In this document: in pieces, positions 27,840-36,968 of the stretch
How the letters are laid out: every line of letters begins with the position of its first letter
How positions within the stretch are numbered: position 1 is the first letter of the stretch
Assembly: GCA_019634575.1 (NCBI GenBank)
Contig: JAHCAY010000001.1
Coordinates: 3,286,001-3,350,000 of the forward strand
Reading direction: 5' to 3'
Length of the DNA stretch: 64,000 bases
Source: Candidatus Didemnitutus sp.
GTDB taxonomy: Bacteria > Verrucomicrobiota > Verrucomicrobiia > Opitutales > Opitutaceae
The notes under the pieces: generated by a model
Seen by the model: only the letters and a program-made list of their open reading frames with translations
Told to the model about the DNA's origin: nothing
Database searches by the model: none
Position numbers and translations under genes: made by a program

Positions 27840-28672
27840 AAACCCGCTGTTCGATCCTTGTTCTCGGCGCCGTGCTGCTCGCGGCCGGTCGTTTGTGCTC
27901 CGCGGAGAAGCCCGCCTTTCCCGTGCACGAAATGCCGGGCGGCTCCTTCGTCGTGCATGCGTCCGAGGTGAAGGAACAGGTCAAGCCGACCAGCGCGCGC
28001 GCGGACTATTGCGATCAGGCGACGCCGACGCTCACGCGCTTCGAGGTGCATCGCACGACGCTCCAGCCCGGGGCGAAGCCGCACGACGCCCACCGCCACG
28101 AGCGCGAGGAGATGATGATCCTCCTCGACGGCGAGCTCGAGGCCTCCATCGAGGGCGTCTACACCCGCATCGGCGCCGGCTCGGTGCTGTTCATGGCGTC
28201 GAACGATCTTCACGGGGTGAAGAACGTCGGGGAAAAGCCCGCGACCTACCTCGTGTTGAATTTCTACACCGCCGCCGGCGCAAAAATCCCGCCGGGCAAG
28301 AAGCCCGCGATCAGCTCGACGGTTTGGGATTGGGCGAAGATCCCGGTGAAGTCCTCCCCGGCGACCGAGCGGCGCGACTTCGTGAACGCCAGCACGCGCA
28401 CGCTCCCGAAGTTCGAACTGCATGTCACGACCTTGCATGCCGGCGCTCCGCAGCACGGCGGCAAGCATCCCGACGAACAGTTCTTCGTGATGAAGGAGGG
28501 GCAGATGGACGCCGTGGCGGGGGGCCAGACGATCCGCGTCGGCCCGGGCGACCTCTTCTTCGCCGCCTCGGACCAGGAGTTTGGCTGGCATCATGTAGGC
28601 GATCAGCCAGCCACTTACTACGTTGTGCGTTTCAGCACGCCGGCGACGCCGAGCGCGCCCGCGGCGCATTAA
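27836..28672 (+). CDS. Secreted bicupin protein
   Basis: 278 residues with a signal peptide (LVLGAVLLAAGRLCSA). Two cupin barrels follow: the first with PHDAHRHEREEMMILLDGE, where HxH and E are metal ligands, the second with GGKHPDEQFFVMKEG, where the HxH pattern is reduced. Secreted bicupins include oxalate decarboxylase and sugar-binding proteins; the incomplete metal set in the second barrel leaves function open. It overlaps the glycerate kinase stop by 4 nt, implying a shared operon and perhaps hydroxy-acid metabolism. Confidence 0.75.
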   Translation: MKTRCSILVLGAVLLAAGRLCSAEKPAFPVHEMPGGSFVVHASEVKEQVKPTSARADYCDQATPTLTRFEVHRTTLQPGAKPHDAHRHEREEMMILLDGELEASIEGVYTRIGAGSVLFMASNDLHGVKNVGEKPATYLVLNFYTAAGAKIPPGKKPAISSTVWDWAKIPVKSSPATERRDFVNASTRTLPKFELHVTTLHAGAPQHGGKHPDEQFFVMKEGQMDAVAGGQTIRVGPGDLFFAASDQEFGWHHVGDQPATYYVVRFSTPATPSAPAAH

Positions 28673-28766
28673 TGGCGTTCCGTTGGGCTTTTGGCCGGCT
28701 ACTGGGAGAGAGGCCCGGGAATAATTCCCTCAAGCGCCCGGGCGGACGTCCGATGCAACGCATCGG

Positions 28767-29609
28767 ATGATTAGCATCACAGTATCTGAACAGGAGCTGC
28801 AGGCGGTAGCCGCGCGGCTCCCGACCGCGCCGCGTCTGCTCGTCGAGCTGGGCCAGCTCATGAACGACCCGGCGGCGGACGCGACGGATGTCGTTGGCCT
28901 GTTGAGGCGCGACCCGCCGTTGGTGGCGCAGGTCATCCGCATCTCGAACAGCGCGGCCTATTGCCCGAGCGAGCCGATCGGTTCCCTCGAACGCGCGATC
29001 GCTTTCGTCGGCTTCGCCGAAGTCCACCGTCTGGTCGGTGTCGTCGCCAACGCCCAACTCGCCGAGCAACGGCTGCGCCTGTATCCGTTCAACGCGGCGC
29101 ACCTGCGGCAGAACACGCTGTTCGTCGCCTTGCTGATGGAGGAAATGGCCAAGCCCGCGGGCGAACGCCCCCGCAGCTGCTACACGGTCGGCCTCCTGCG
29201 CACGATTGGCATGATGGCGCTCGAACGCCTCACGCACGACGACCGGAATATCCCGCCCTTCCGTGACAGCGGCGAAACTGCGCTCGATGCGTGGGAGCAG
29301 AAGCACTGGGGCATCACCAACGTCGAAGCGGCCGAGAAGATTCTCCTGCACTGGCGCCTCCCGCACGAGACGGTGACGGCGATCCGCTATCACTATCAGC
29401 CTGCCGGGAAGCACAACCCGATCATTCACCTGTTGAAACTTGCCGCCACCGCCGCCTCCGATCGCTTCGGCGGGCTGCCCGGCGAGGAGAGCTATTGGCA
29501 CGTTACGCCTGACAACTTCGCCAAGGCGGGCATCACCGAGCGCGATTTCCAGATCGCGTGCGAGCGCGCCCAGCGAAAGTTCGAACAACTGAAAGACGCC
29601 GTCGGCTGA
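28767..29609 (+). CDS. HDOD-domain signalling protein
   Basis: 280 residues, almost entirely an HDOD domain: LPTAPRLLVELGQLMNDP start, LLRRDPPLVAQVIRISNSAAY, IGSLERAIAFVGFAEVHRLV, then a helical region ending in ITERDFQIACERAQRKF. HDOD is a metal-free relative of the HD phosphohydrolase fold used as a scaffold in chemotaxis, c-di-GMP and stress signalling. No output domain is attached. The stop is followed by a hairpin shared with a convergent acetyltransferase gene. Confidence 0.85.
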   Translation: MISITVSEQELQAVAARLPTAPRLLVELGQLMNDPAADATDVVGLLRRDPPLVAQVIRISNSAAYCPSEPIGSLERAIAFVGFAEVHRLVGVVANAQLAEQRLRLYPFNAAHLRQNTLFVALLMEEMAKPAGERPRSCYTVGLLRTIGMMALERLTHDDRNIPPFRDSGETALDAWEQKHWGITNVEAAEKILLHWRLPHETVTAIRYHYQPAGKHNPIIHLLKLAATAASDRFGGLPGEESYWHVTPDNFAKAGITERDFQIACERAQRKFEQLKDAVG

Positions 29610-29645
29610 GCGCCGGACGCTCCGGGTTGCGTTTGCCGCGGTTCG

Positions 29646-29666
29646 AGCGCGCGGGATTCGCGCGCT
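29646..29666. terminator. Hairpin between convergent HDOD and GNAT genes
   Basis: AGCGCGCG and CGCGCGCT pair around GGATT. It overlaps the GNAT stop codon and has no T-run, so it is a possible bidirectional transcript end rather than a classic terminator. Confidence 0.4.
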
Positions 29667-30129
29667 AGAGCCGCGCCTCCATGCGCAGGAAGCCGCGCTC
29701 CTCGCGCGCGTCGGCAAAACCGAGCTGACGGTAAAGCGCCCGTGCGCGCCGGTTTTCCGGATAGACGTAGAGCGAAAACGCATGGACGGGCAGGAACGTC
29801 GGCGCGATCTGCATCAGCTGCACGCACAGCACGCGCCCCAGCCCCTGGCCGCGCCGCGCCGGCGCGACAATGATGCGGGCGAGATGGGCGAAGCCATCCT
29901 CGCGGGTCATCACCTGACCAAAGCCCACGACTTCTCCGTCCGTCGTGGCGCAAAGCACGAACGCGGCGCCGGGCGCGTGATGCAGGTTGTCCCACAACTG
30001 TTCCGGCGAGACCGGAAAGCCGATCGTCGGCCCCGCCCACAGGCGCGTCGCGTCGGCGTCGGGCGCCCACGCAAGCACGCCAGCGAGATCCTCGAGGCGT
30101 GCGGGTCGGAGCCGATAGGCGACATTCAC
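29665..30129 (-). CDS. GNAT-family N-acetyltransferase
   Basis: 154 residues from GTG 30129. The acetyl-CoA-binding loop is IIVAPARRGQGLGRVL (Q/RxxGxG/A) and the C-terminal beta-strand/helix is LYVYPENRRARALYRQLGF, both standard GNAT features. Substrate unknown. In-frame upstream codons would give an Arg/Ser-rich extension unlike the family, so the GTG start is preferred. It is divergent from the phosphatase-like gene, which starts 65 nt away. Confidence 0.8.
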   Translation of the reverse strand: MNVAYRLRPARLEDLAGVLAWAPDADATRLWAGPTIGFPVSPEQLWDNLHHAPGAAFVLCATTDGEVVGFGQVMTREDGFAHLARIIVAPARRGQGLGRVLCVQLMQIAPTFLPVHAFSLYVYPENRRARALYRQLGFADAREERGFLRMEARL

Positions 30130-30193
30130 GTCGGCAGCTTGCGCCGGATTTTCGGTCTCGTCAGCACCGCTCTTCGGCCGGAAAACTGCCGGC

Positions 30194-31186
30194 GTGAATC
30201 TCGAACGCGCCCGCCGTTTGCTCTGCCGCCTGCAGGATGAAATTCGCCAGGAGCTCGTCGCTGCGCGCCGCCGCGGTTCCGCCCGGCTCGGACGCGTCGC
30301 CAAAATCACCGCGGCGGACACGATTTACGCCGTGGACGAGGTGAGCGAAGCGGCCGTGCTCGCGTGGCTCGAGCGGCACTGGCCGCGGGCGTGGCCCGTG
30401 GAACTCGTGATGGAAGGCCTGGAAGACGGCGGAACTGTCACCTTCCCGCGGGACACGCCAGTGGCGGCGACGCGGTGGAAGCTCATTCTTGATCCGATCG
30501 ATGGCACGCGGGGCCTGATGTTCGACAAACGCAGCGCATGGAGCCTCGCCGCACTGGCGCCCCAGCGCGGCGCGAAGAACACGCTCGCCGATCTCGTGGT
30601 CGCCGCGATGACGGAGCTGCCGACGACCAAGCAAGGCTGGGCCGATCAGCTCAGCGCCGTGCGCGGTCGCGGCGTGCGGGCCGAGCGCGTGGACTTGCGC
30701 ACGGGGCGGCGGAGCAAATGGCGGCCGCGTCCGTCGACGGCGCGCGACGTGACGCATGGCTTCGCATCGTTCGCGAAGTTTTTCCCGGAGGGGAAAAACT
30801 GGATCGCCGCGCGCGAGGAAGCGCTGTGGCACGCACTCGGCGTGAGCGGCGCGGCCGGTGGGCAGCCGGTCTTCGACGACCAGTATCTCTCGACCGGCGG
30901 ACAGCTCCACGAGCTGATCGTCGGACACGACCGCTTTGTCGCGGACGTGCGGCCGCTGGCTTTCGAGCGGCTCGGGCTCGCGCGCGGCGCGGCGCTGGCT
31001 TGTCACCCCTACGACATTTGCACGGCGCTGATCGCGCAGGAAGTCGGCTGCGTCGTGACGGCGCTCGACGGCAAGCCACTGCGCGCGCCGCTCGACACGA
31101 CGAGTCCGGTGGCCTGGGTTGGCTACGCGAACCTCACCCTCGCACGCCGCATCGCGCCGAAATTGAGGCGCGTGTTGGCCAAGTAA
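30194..31186 (+). CDS. Inositol monophosphatase-family phosphatase
   Basis: 330 residues from GTG 30194. The Mg-binding motif LILDPIDGTRGL (D100, D103) is preceded by VMEGLEDGG, giving the upstream acidic ligand, and followed by HPYDICTALIAQEVGC, which replaces the usual WDxAAG motif but keeps the Asp. These are the IMPase/FIG fold ligands. Members dephosphorylate inositol phosphates, 3'-phosphoadenosine phosphates or sugar phosphates; the variant third motif and an inserted region (150-220) mean the substrate cannot be assigned. It ends 15 nt before the convergent fucosidase gene. Confidence 0.75.
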   Translation: MNLERARRLLCRLQDEIRQELVAARRRGSARLGRVAKITAADTIYAVDEVSEAAVLAWLERHWPRAWPVELVMEGLEDGGTVTFPRDTPVAATRWKLILDPIDGTRGLMFDKRSAWSLAALAPQRGAKNTLADLVVAAMTELPTTKQGWADQLSAVRGRGVRAERVDLRTGRRSKWRPRPSTARDVTHGFASFAKFFPEGKNWIAAREEALWHALGVSGAAGGQPVFDDQYLSTGGQLHELIVGHDRFVADVRPLAFERLGLARGAALACHPYDICTALIAQEVGCVVTALDGKPLRAPLDTTSPVAWVGYANLTLARRIAPKLRRVLAK

Positions 31187-31200
31187 CCTGCGCCATTGGC

Positions 31201-33507
31201 TCAGCGCCAGACGTAGGTTTGGCCAGCGTTGACGGCCAGCGGGCGGGTCTCGCCGCCGTAGCGCACCGTCGTGGTGCGACCGAGCGTGGAGACGATGCGG
31301 GCCTCGGTGAGTTTGCCGTCGGCCCACGCGAGGTCGACCGTGTAGCCGCCGCGGGCGCGAAGGCCGGTGACGCGACCTGTTTTCCAGGCGGAGGGCAGCG
31401 CGGGCAGCAGGTGCAGTTCGTCATTCTGGCTTTGCAGCAGCATCTCGGCGATGGCGGCGGTGGCGCCGAAATTGCCGTCGATCTGGAACGGCGGGTGCGC
31501 GTCGAAGAGATTCGGGTAGGTGCCGCCGTGCGAGGAATTCTGCGGTGTAGCCGGGTCGACAAACAAGAGCTGACGCATGAGCATCCGGTGCGCGTGGTCG
31601 CCGTCGAGGAGGCGCGCCCAGAAGTTGATTTTCCAAGCGAGCGACCAGCCGGTGCCGTCGTCGCCGCGGAATTCGAGCGAGCGACGCGCAGCGGCAAACA
31701 GGTCCGGTGTGCGCGGCGTGATTTCGTTACCGGGATGCAAAGCCCAGAGGTGCGAGACGTGGCGGTGCGTGTTCTGCGGGTCGTCGAGGTCGGCGAGCAG
31801 CCATTCCTGCAGCTGGCTATGCTGGCCGATTTTGTTAGGGATGAGTTTCGCCGCGGTGGCGCGCAGTTGCGCCGCGAACGCCGCGTCGGTGCCGAGTTCA
31901 TCGGCCGCGCGCGCGGTCCAGTCGAAGAGTCCGCGCAGGATCTGGTGATCCATCGCCGGTGCCATCACGAGGCCGCCTTGCTCGGGCGAGTTGGAAGGAC
32001 CGGACATGAGCTGGCCGTTGCCGCCGGGCGCGGGCACGAGCGTATCGAGGAAAAATTCCGCCGCGCCGCGCATCAACGGATACGCGCGCGAGAGGAACAC
32101 GCGGTCGCCGCTGAATTGGTAGTGTTCCCACAGGCTCTGACAGAGCCACGCGCCGCCCATCGGCCAGATGCCGTGGTTCGAGGCGTTGATCGGCGCGGTG
32201 CCGCGCCAGAGGTCGGTGTTGTGATGCAGCACCCAGCCGCGCGCGCCGTAGTGCTCGCGGGCGGTCAGCTGGCCGCTGGGCACGAGGTCCGCGATCATCG
32301 CGAAGAGCGGCTCCGCGCATTCGGGCAACGCGGTGACCTCGGCGGGCCAGTAGTTCATCTCGGTGTTGATGTTCACCGTGTATTTGCTGCCCCACGCCGG
32401 TTTGAGATCCTGATTCCAGACGCCCTGAAGATTCGCGGGCTGATCACCGGGTCGGCTGCTCGCGATGAGCAGATAGCGGCCGAATTGGAAGACGAGCGCG
32501 GCGAGTTGCGGGTCGAAGGATTTGTCCGCGGCGCGCAGGCGTCGATCCGTCGGCAGCGCAGCGGCAGGCGATGTGCCGAGGTCGAGCGTCACGCGGCGAA
32601 AAAGCGCGCGGTGATCGGCTTGATGTTCGGCGAGCAGCGCGTCGGGCGAGGTCGCGGCGAGCGATTGCAGTTGGGCCGTGCAACGCGCGACGAGATCGGC
32701 GTCGGTGGAGAGTTCGCGCGAGTTGACGAAGTTCGTCGCGGCCGTGAGCACGAGTGTGACGCGGTCGGCGGCCGTCACCTGTAAGGTGTCGCCTACGCGC
32801 GCGGTGGCGCCGCCTTCGACGCGCGCGTGCACCTGGGCGGCGAAGCGCATGGCGCCGTCTTGCACGCGGCCTTCGAGGGCGAGTCCGGGTAACGAGGTCG
32901 TGCGCGGCGTGCTGCCCACATGCGGACTCGTGAGGCGGAGCGCGAAGGTGAGCTGGCCCGGTCGATTGGCGGTCAGCCGCACGACGATCGCACTGGCGGG
33001 GTGACTGGCGAAGACTTCGCGCGTGAAAATCGTGTCGCCGACGCGGTAGTGCGTCGTGGCGACGGCGTCGTCGAGATCGAGTTCACGACGGTAGTCGGTG
33101 GCGGATTCGTGACCCGGGAAGGCGAACTCGAGATCGCCGCACGGCTGATAGCTCTGCTGCCGGAGCGGTTCGCCCATGAATTCCCGCAGCGCGAGCGTTT
33201 CGGCTTCCTTTTGTTTTCCGGCGGCCAGCAAGGCCCGGATTTCCGGCAGGAATTTCGCTGCACCGACATGGTGATACGAGTGCGGCGCGCCGGTCCACAG
33301 CGTGTCTTCGTTGAACTGGATGCGCTCCGTCGCCGTGCCGCCGAAGACCATTGCACCCATGCGGCCGTTGCCGATGGGCAGTGTTTCGACCCACGCGGAG
33401 GCGGGCTGCTGATACCAGAGGCGCAGGTCGCTCGCACCCGCAGAGTGGGCCGCGACCGACAATCCGAGAAGGCAAAGCAGCGACCGGAAGTGCGTCGGAA
33501 AGAGCAT
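31201..33507 (-). CDS. Secreted alpha-L-fucosidase, glycoside hydrolase family 95
   Basis: 768 residues from ATG 33507 (an in-frame codon 36 nt upstream is possible). A signal peptide (LLCLLGLSVAAHSAGA) precedes the GH95 N-terminal domain LWYQQPASAWVETLPIGNGRMGAM. The (alpha/alpha)6 catalytic region contains QGVWNQDL, NINTEMNYWPAE with the base-positioning asparagines, QLQEWLLADLDDP with the acid Glu, HRHVSHLWALHPG, and DGNFGATAAI. Family members cleave alpha-1,2-linked L-fucose from host or plant glycans by inversion. No transporter or other glycosidase is adjacent, so it seems to be a stand-alone scavenging enzyme. Confidence 0.93.
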   Translation of the reverse strand: MLFPTHFRSLLCLLGLSVAAHSAGASDLRLWYQQPASAWVETLPIGNGRMGAMVFGGTATERIQFNEDTLWTGAPHSYHHVGAAKFLPEIRALLAAGKQKEAETLALREFMGEPLRQQSYQPCGDLEFAFPGHESATDYRRELDLDDAVATTHYRVGDTIFTREVFASHPASAIVVRLTANRPGQLTFALRLTSPHVGSTPRTTSLPGLALEGRVQDGAMRFAAQVHARVEGGATARVGDTLQVTAADRVTLVLTAATNFVNSRELSTDADLVARCTAQLQSLAATSPDALLAEHQADHRALFRRVTLDLGTSPAAALPTDRRLRAADKSFDPQLAALVFQFGRYLLIASSRPGDQPANLQGVWNQDLKPAWGSKYTVNINTEMNYWPAEVTALPECAEPLFAMIADLVPSGQLTAREHYGARGWVLHHNTDLWRGTAPINASNHGIWPMGGAWLCQSLWEHYQFSGDRVFLSRAYPLMRGAAEFFLDTLVPAPGGNGQLMSGPSNSPEQGGLVMAPAMDHQILRGLFDWTARAADELGTDAAFAAQLRATAAKLIPNKIGQHSQLQEWLLADLDDPQNTHRHVSHLWALHPGNEITPRTPDLFAAARRSLEFRGDDGTGWSLAWKINFWARLLDGDHAHRMLMRQLLFVDPATPQNSSHGGTYPNLFDAHPPFQIDGNFGATAAIAEMLLQSQNDELHLLPALPSAWKTGRVTGLRARGGYTVDLAWADGKLTEARIVSTLGRTTTVRYGGETRPLAVNAGQTYVWR

Positions 33508-33555
33508 TGCCCGCAGCCAACGCCATCCCGCCGCGTGCGGCAAGGCGCCGCCGCG

Positions 33556-34008
33556 TCAGTCTTTCGTCTGTTCGATCGCCGTCACCTTGCCGTTCTGGAA
33601 AGTCACGCGGATGCGTTCTTCGACCTCGGGACGATACAGGTCGGCGAACACCGGCTCGTAGTAGACGCGGTAGGTGTTCAGGTAGCGATCGTAGTAGACG
33701 CGGCGGTGGTAGCCGGCGAAGCGCGTGCCGTCGTAGCGTTCGAAATACGTGCTGTAGACCCAGATGGTTTGCGCGCCGCTGGCGGTGCGCGATTCGCGCT
33801 TCTGGTCGGGCGCGCCGAGGGCGAGGTAAACCATGTCTTCGGTGTAGCCGATATCGATGATGCCCTGCTTGATCTTGTTTTGCGTCGCGGCGTCGAGGCT
33901 GGCGAAGAGCTGCGGGTTCTGCGCGATGCGGCGGTCGACGGTCTCGCAGCCGGCGACGAACAACAACGCCGCGAGCGCGAGCACGGAGGAAAGAAAGCGT
34001 GGATGCAT
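33556..34008 (-). CDS. Small lipoprotein, BamE/SmpA-like
   Basis: 150 residues with lipobox LFVAGC (Cys21). The block GYTEDMVYLALGAPDQ resembles the helix-loop of the SmpA/OmlA (BamE) fold seen in outer-membrane lipoproteins. The rest is rich in Tyr/Arg (RRVYYDRYLNTYRVYYEP). Role is inferred as outer-membrane-associated; no partner genes are adjacent. Confidence 0.6.
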   Translation of the reverse strand: MHPRFLSSVLALAALLFVAGCETVDRRIAQNPQLFASLDAATQNKIKQGIIDIGYTEDMVYLALGAPDQKRESRTASGAQTIWVYSTYFERYDGTRFAGYHRRVYYDRYLNTYRVYYEPVFADLYRPEVEERIRVTFQNGKVTAIEQTKD

Positions 34009-34074
34009 GATGAAAGGGGAGACGGCGGAAAACCTAGCCAGGTTCCACGGGATTTCCAGCGGACAGGCCCCGAC

Positions 34075-36105
34075 TCACAGCCGGGCGCGGCGGAGGCGGA
34101 GGGCGTTGGACACGACGGTGATGGAGCTGACGCTCATCGCCGCGCCGGCGAACATCGGGCTGAGCGACCAGCCGAAGAGCGGCGCGAACACGCCGGCGGC
34201 GAGCGGCAGGCCGAGGCCGTTGTAGAAGAACGCCCAGAATAGGTTCTGCCGGATGTTGCCCATGACCGCGCGACTGAGGTGCACTGCGCGCACGAGCGCC
34301 TGCAGGTCGCCCTTCACGAGCACAAGGCCGGCGCTGTGCATCGCGACGTCCGTGCCGGTGCCCATCGCGATACCGATGTCGGCGGCGGCGAGCGCAGGCG
34401 CGTCGTTGAGACCGTCGCCGGCGAACACGACGCGCTCGCCGTGCGCTTGGTGCTCGCGGACGAGTTCTTGCTTCCTTGCGGGGGTGACCTCGGCGTGAAA
34501 GCCGTCGAGTTTCAGTTCGCGTGCGATCGCTTCCGCCGTCGCCGTGCGGTCTCCCGTGACCATGAAGACGCGGAAACCGCGCCGCTGCAGCTCGGCGATG
34601 GTGGCGGGCGTGGTGGGCTTGATGCGGTCGGACAGCGCGAGCGTGCCGGCGAACTGGCCGTCGACGTGCACGCTGACGACCGTGGCGTGCGGCAGCGCCG
34701 GCAGGTGCGCGCCGGGCGCGCGGCCGACGACGACTTCGCGCCGGCCGACGCGGGCGCGCACGCCGAAGCCGGGTGTGGCGGCGAAGTCGGCGACCGGCGG
34801 CAGCTCGAGGCTGCGCTGGAAGGCCGCGGCGACGATGGCGCGGCCGAGCGGGTGCTCGCTGGGCGATTCGGCGGCGGCGGCGAGCCTAAAGAGCTCGTCG
34901 TCGGTGAAACCCGGCGCGGCGGCGAAAGCCACCAGCTCGGGCCGGCCCTCGGTGAGCGTGCCGGTCTTGTCGATCAGCAGCGTGGTGGCGCCGGCGAGCG
35001 CCTCGAGCGCGGCGGCGTTCTTCACCAGCACGCCGGCCTGTGCGCCGCGGCCGATGCCGGTGACGAGCGACATCGGCGTGGCGAGGCCGAGGGCGCAGGG
35101 GCAGGCGATGATGAGCACGGAGACGGCGTTGATCAGGCCGAGGAGCCAGCCGCGCTCCGGCACGAGGAGCGTCCAGGCGACGAACGACGTCGCGGCGATC
35201 GCGAGCACGACCGGGAAGAACCAGGTGATGATGCGGTCGGCGACGCGCGCGATCGGCGGCTCGCTCTCGAGCGCTTCCTCGACGAGGCGGACGATCTGGG
35301 CCAGGAGCGTGTCGGCGCCGACGTGCTCGGCGCGGTAGACGAAGGAGCCCGTGGTGTTGAGCGTGCCGGCGCTGATCTTGTCGCCGACGGATTTGGCGAC
35401 AGGCAGCGGTTCGCCGGTGAGCATGGACTCGTCGATCTCGGTGGCGCCGCTCGTCAGCGCGCCGTCGACGGGAAGATTTTCGCCCGGGCGCACGCGGAGC
35501 AGGTCGCCCGGTCGGACGTCCTCGACCGCGACGTCACGCTCGGAACCGTCCGCCTCGACGCGGTGGGCGAGCTTGGGCGTCAGGCGCATGAGCGCGCGGA
35601 TCGCGGCGTCGGTGCGCGCGGTGGCGCGCTGCTCGAGGATCTGGCCGAGGAGGACGATCGTCGTGGTGAAGGCCGTTGCCTCGAAGTAGAGCGAGGCTCC
35701 GTGGGCGGTGAAGAAGTTCGCCGGCAGGTGTTCCCAGAGGACGGTGACGGCGGCGCTGAAGAAATAGGCCGCGCCGGTGCCGGTGACAGTGAGCAGGAAC
35801 ATGTTCGGATCGCGTTCCCGGATCGCCTTCACCCAGCGGCGGATGAACGGCAAGCCGCACCAGAAGAACACCGGGGTCGTCAGCACGAACTGCACCCACG
35901 CCGACTGCTGCATCGTCAGGTAGTCGTAGAGCGTGTGCGAAAACATCGGCGCCATCGCGAGCACGAGCACGGGCAGCGACAGCGCCGCGGCGACATAGAG
36001 CTTGGGCCGCAGGTAGCGCTCGTGCGGCAGCCCCATGTGGACGGGCTGGTCGGGAGGAGGGAGCGCCGGCGCGGACGCTGAGGGAGAATGGGAATGAGGT
36101 GGCAT
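34075..36105 (-). CDS. copA: Copper-translocating P1B-type ATPase (CopA-like), without N-terminal HMA domain
   Basis: 676 residues. ATG 36105 follows the stop of the upstream small gene after one nucleotide. A His/Pro-rich N-terminus (PHSHSPSAS) replaces the usual CxxC heavy-metal-associated domain. The membrane CPC motif is in [13 protein letters not shown], the phosphorylation site in [10 protein letters not shown], the HP motif in SEHPLG, and the hinge in [11 protein letters not shown]-terminal helices have YNGLGLP and [17 protein letters not shown], matching Cu(I) (P1B-1) pumps. It exports Cu(I) from the cytoplasm to the periplasm, upstream of the Cus efflux system encoded in the same operon. 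Confidence 0.92.
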   Translation of the reverse strand: MPPHSHSPSASAPALPPPDQPVHMGLPHERYLRPKLYVAAALSLPVLVLAMAPMFSHTLYDYLTMQQSAWVQFVLTTPVFFWCGLPFIRRWVKAIRERDPNMFLLTVTGTGAAYFFSAAVTVLWEHLPANFFTAHGASLYFEATAFTTTIVLLGQILEQRATARTDAAIRALMRLTPKLAHRVEADGSERDVAVEDVRPGDLLRVRPGENLPVDGALTSGATEIDESMLTGEPLPVAKSVGDKISAGTLNTTGSFVYRAEHVGADTLLAQIVRLVEEALESEPPIARVADRIITWFFPVVLAIAATSFVAWTLLVPERGWLLGLINAVSVLIIACPCALGLATPMSLVTGIGRGAQAGVLVKNAAALEALAGATTLLIDKTGTLTEGRPELVAFAAAPGFTDDELFRLAAAAESPSEHPLGRAIVAAAFQRSLELPPVADFAATPGFGVRARVGRREVVVGRAPGAHLPALPHATVVSVHVDGQFAGTLALSDRIKPTTPATIAELQRRGFRVFMVTGDRTATAEAIARELKLDGFHAEVTPARKQELVREHQAHGERVVFAGDGLNDAPALAAADIGIAMGTGTDVAMHSAGLVLVKGDLQALVRAVHLSRAVMGNIRQNLFWAFFYNGLGLPLAAGVFAPLFGWSLSPMFAGAAMSVSSITVVSNALRLRRARL

Positions 36106-36106
36106 T

Positions 36107-36334
36107 TCAGCGAGGGAGTCCGGGTGCGGCCGGGCGCGGAGCGGTCGGACCGGAATCCGTCGCACCGTAGGCAAGGAAGAGGAGGAAGGCCAGCGCGATG
36201 GGCAGCAGGGCGCGCAGGAGCAATCGACGTTGCGGATAGCCGAGCCAATAGGGCTCGAGCGGGAAGCTCTCGCGGGCCGCGGCGGCCGGCGGGGCGGCGG
36301 GAGTCGCGTGGGGTTGGGCACGGGCGTTCGGCAT
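36107..36334 (-). CDS. 75-residue membrane peptide coupled to copA
   Basis: ATG 36334 to TGA at 36107-36109, with the copA ATG starting 1 nt later (TGAAATG), a classic translational coupling junction. The protein has a Pro/Ala-rich N-terminus, one transmembrane helix ([20 protein letters not shown], about residues 39-58) and a short Pro-rich tail. No family recognised. Position between the sigma factor and copA suggests a small accessory subunit or regulator of the pump. Confidence 0.65.
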   Translation of the reverse strand: MPNARAQPHATPAAPPAAAARESFPLEPYWLGYPQRRLLLRALLPIALAFLLFLAYGATDSGPTAPRPAAPGLPR

Positions 36335-36398
36335 GGGATGGGTGGTTTCATCCCGGAGACGGAGCCCGCGGCGGAATCTTACCGCGCCGCGCGGAAAA

Positions 36399-36962
36399 CT
36401 AGTTTCCGTCCGGTGCGCAGTCGCAGTCGAGGCAGGCGCCGGCCGCGCAGTCGCCGCAGAACGCCTCGAGCCGCGTGCGCAGCTCCCGGCGGGCGCGGTG
36501 CAGCGTGACGCTGGCGTTGTTCGCGGAAATCCGGAGCGCGTCCGCCGCATCCTGCACGGACTCGCCGCCGAGATCGACGCGGCGCAGGAGTTCGGCCTGG
36601 AGCGGCTTGAGGGTGTCCACGATGCCGCCGAGACAGGCGCACAGCTGCTTTTCCAGGACCGCGGCAGGCGCGGTGTCGTCGCCGAGGGCGGCGATCATCG
36701 TGCCGAGGGCGTCGTTGCGGCGACGTGCGGCGCTCTTGCTGCGGTAGTGGTCGACGAGGCTGTGGCGGAGCAGCTGGTAGAACCACGCGACGAGCTTCTC
36801 GTCGTCGCGGAGGTCGCCGGCGCGCTGCACGGCCTTGGCCAGGCCGTTCTGGAGAATGTCCTCCGCCTCGGCCGCGCTGCCGACGCGGGCGGCGAGGAAC
36901 GCCTTGAACGCGTCGCGGTGCGCGTGCAGCGCGCGGGCGAGGGTCGTGGCATCGCTCGGCAT
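36399..36962 (-). CDS. ECF RNA polymerase sigma factor with a cysteine-rich C-terminal tail
   Basis: 187 residues. Sigma-2 (about 15-80, DILQNGLAKAVQRAG, WFYQLLRHSLVDHYRSK) and sigma-4 (about 115-165, LGGESVQDAADALRISANN, LHRARRELRTRL) are complete. The C-terminal 20 residues carry five cysteines (169, 172, 177, 180, 182), and a CAC pair lies at 108-110. This layout resembles CorE-type (ECF44-like) sigma factors, where a cysteine-rich tail senses copper without an anti-sigma factor. The gene lies 6 nt after cusA and before copA, and no anti-sigma gene is present. Copper sensing is inferred from context and the tail. Confidence 0.82.
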   Translation of the reverse strand: MPSDATTLARALHAHRDAFKAFLAARVGSAAEAEDILQNGLAKAVQRAGDLRDDEKLVAWFYQLLRHSLVDHYRSKSAARRRNDALGTMIAALGDDTAPAAVLEKQLCACLGGIVDTLKPLQAELLRRVDLGGESVQDAADALRISANNASVTLHRARRELRTRLEAFCGDCAAGACLDCDCAPDGN

Positions 36963-36968
36963 GATGGG

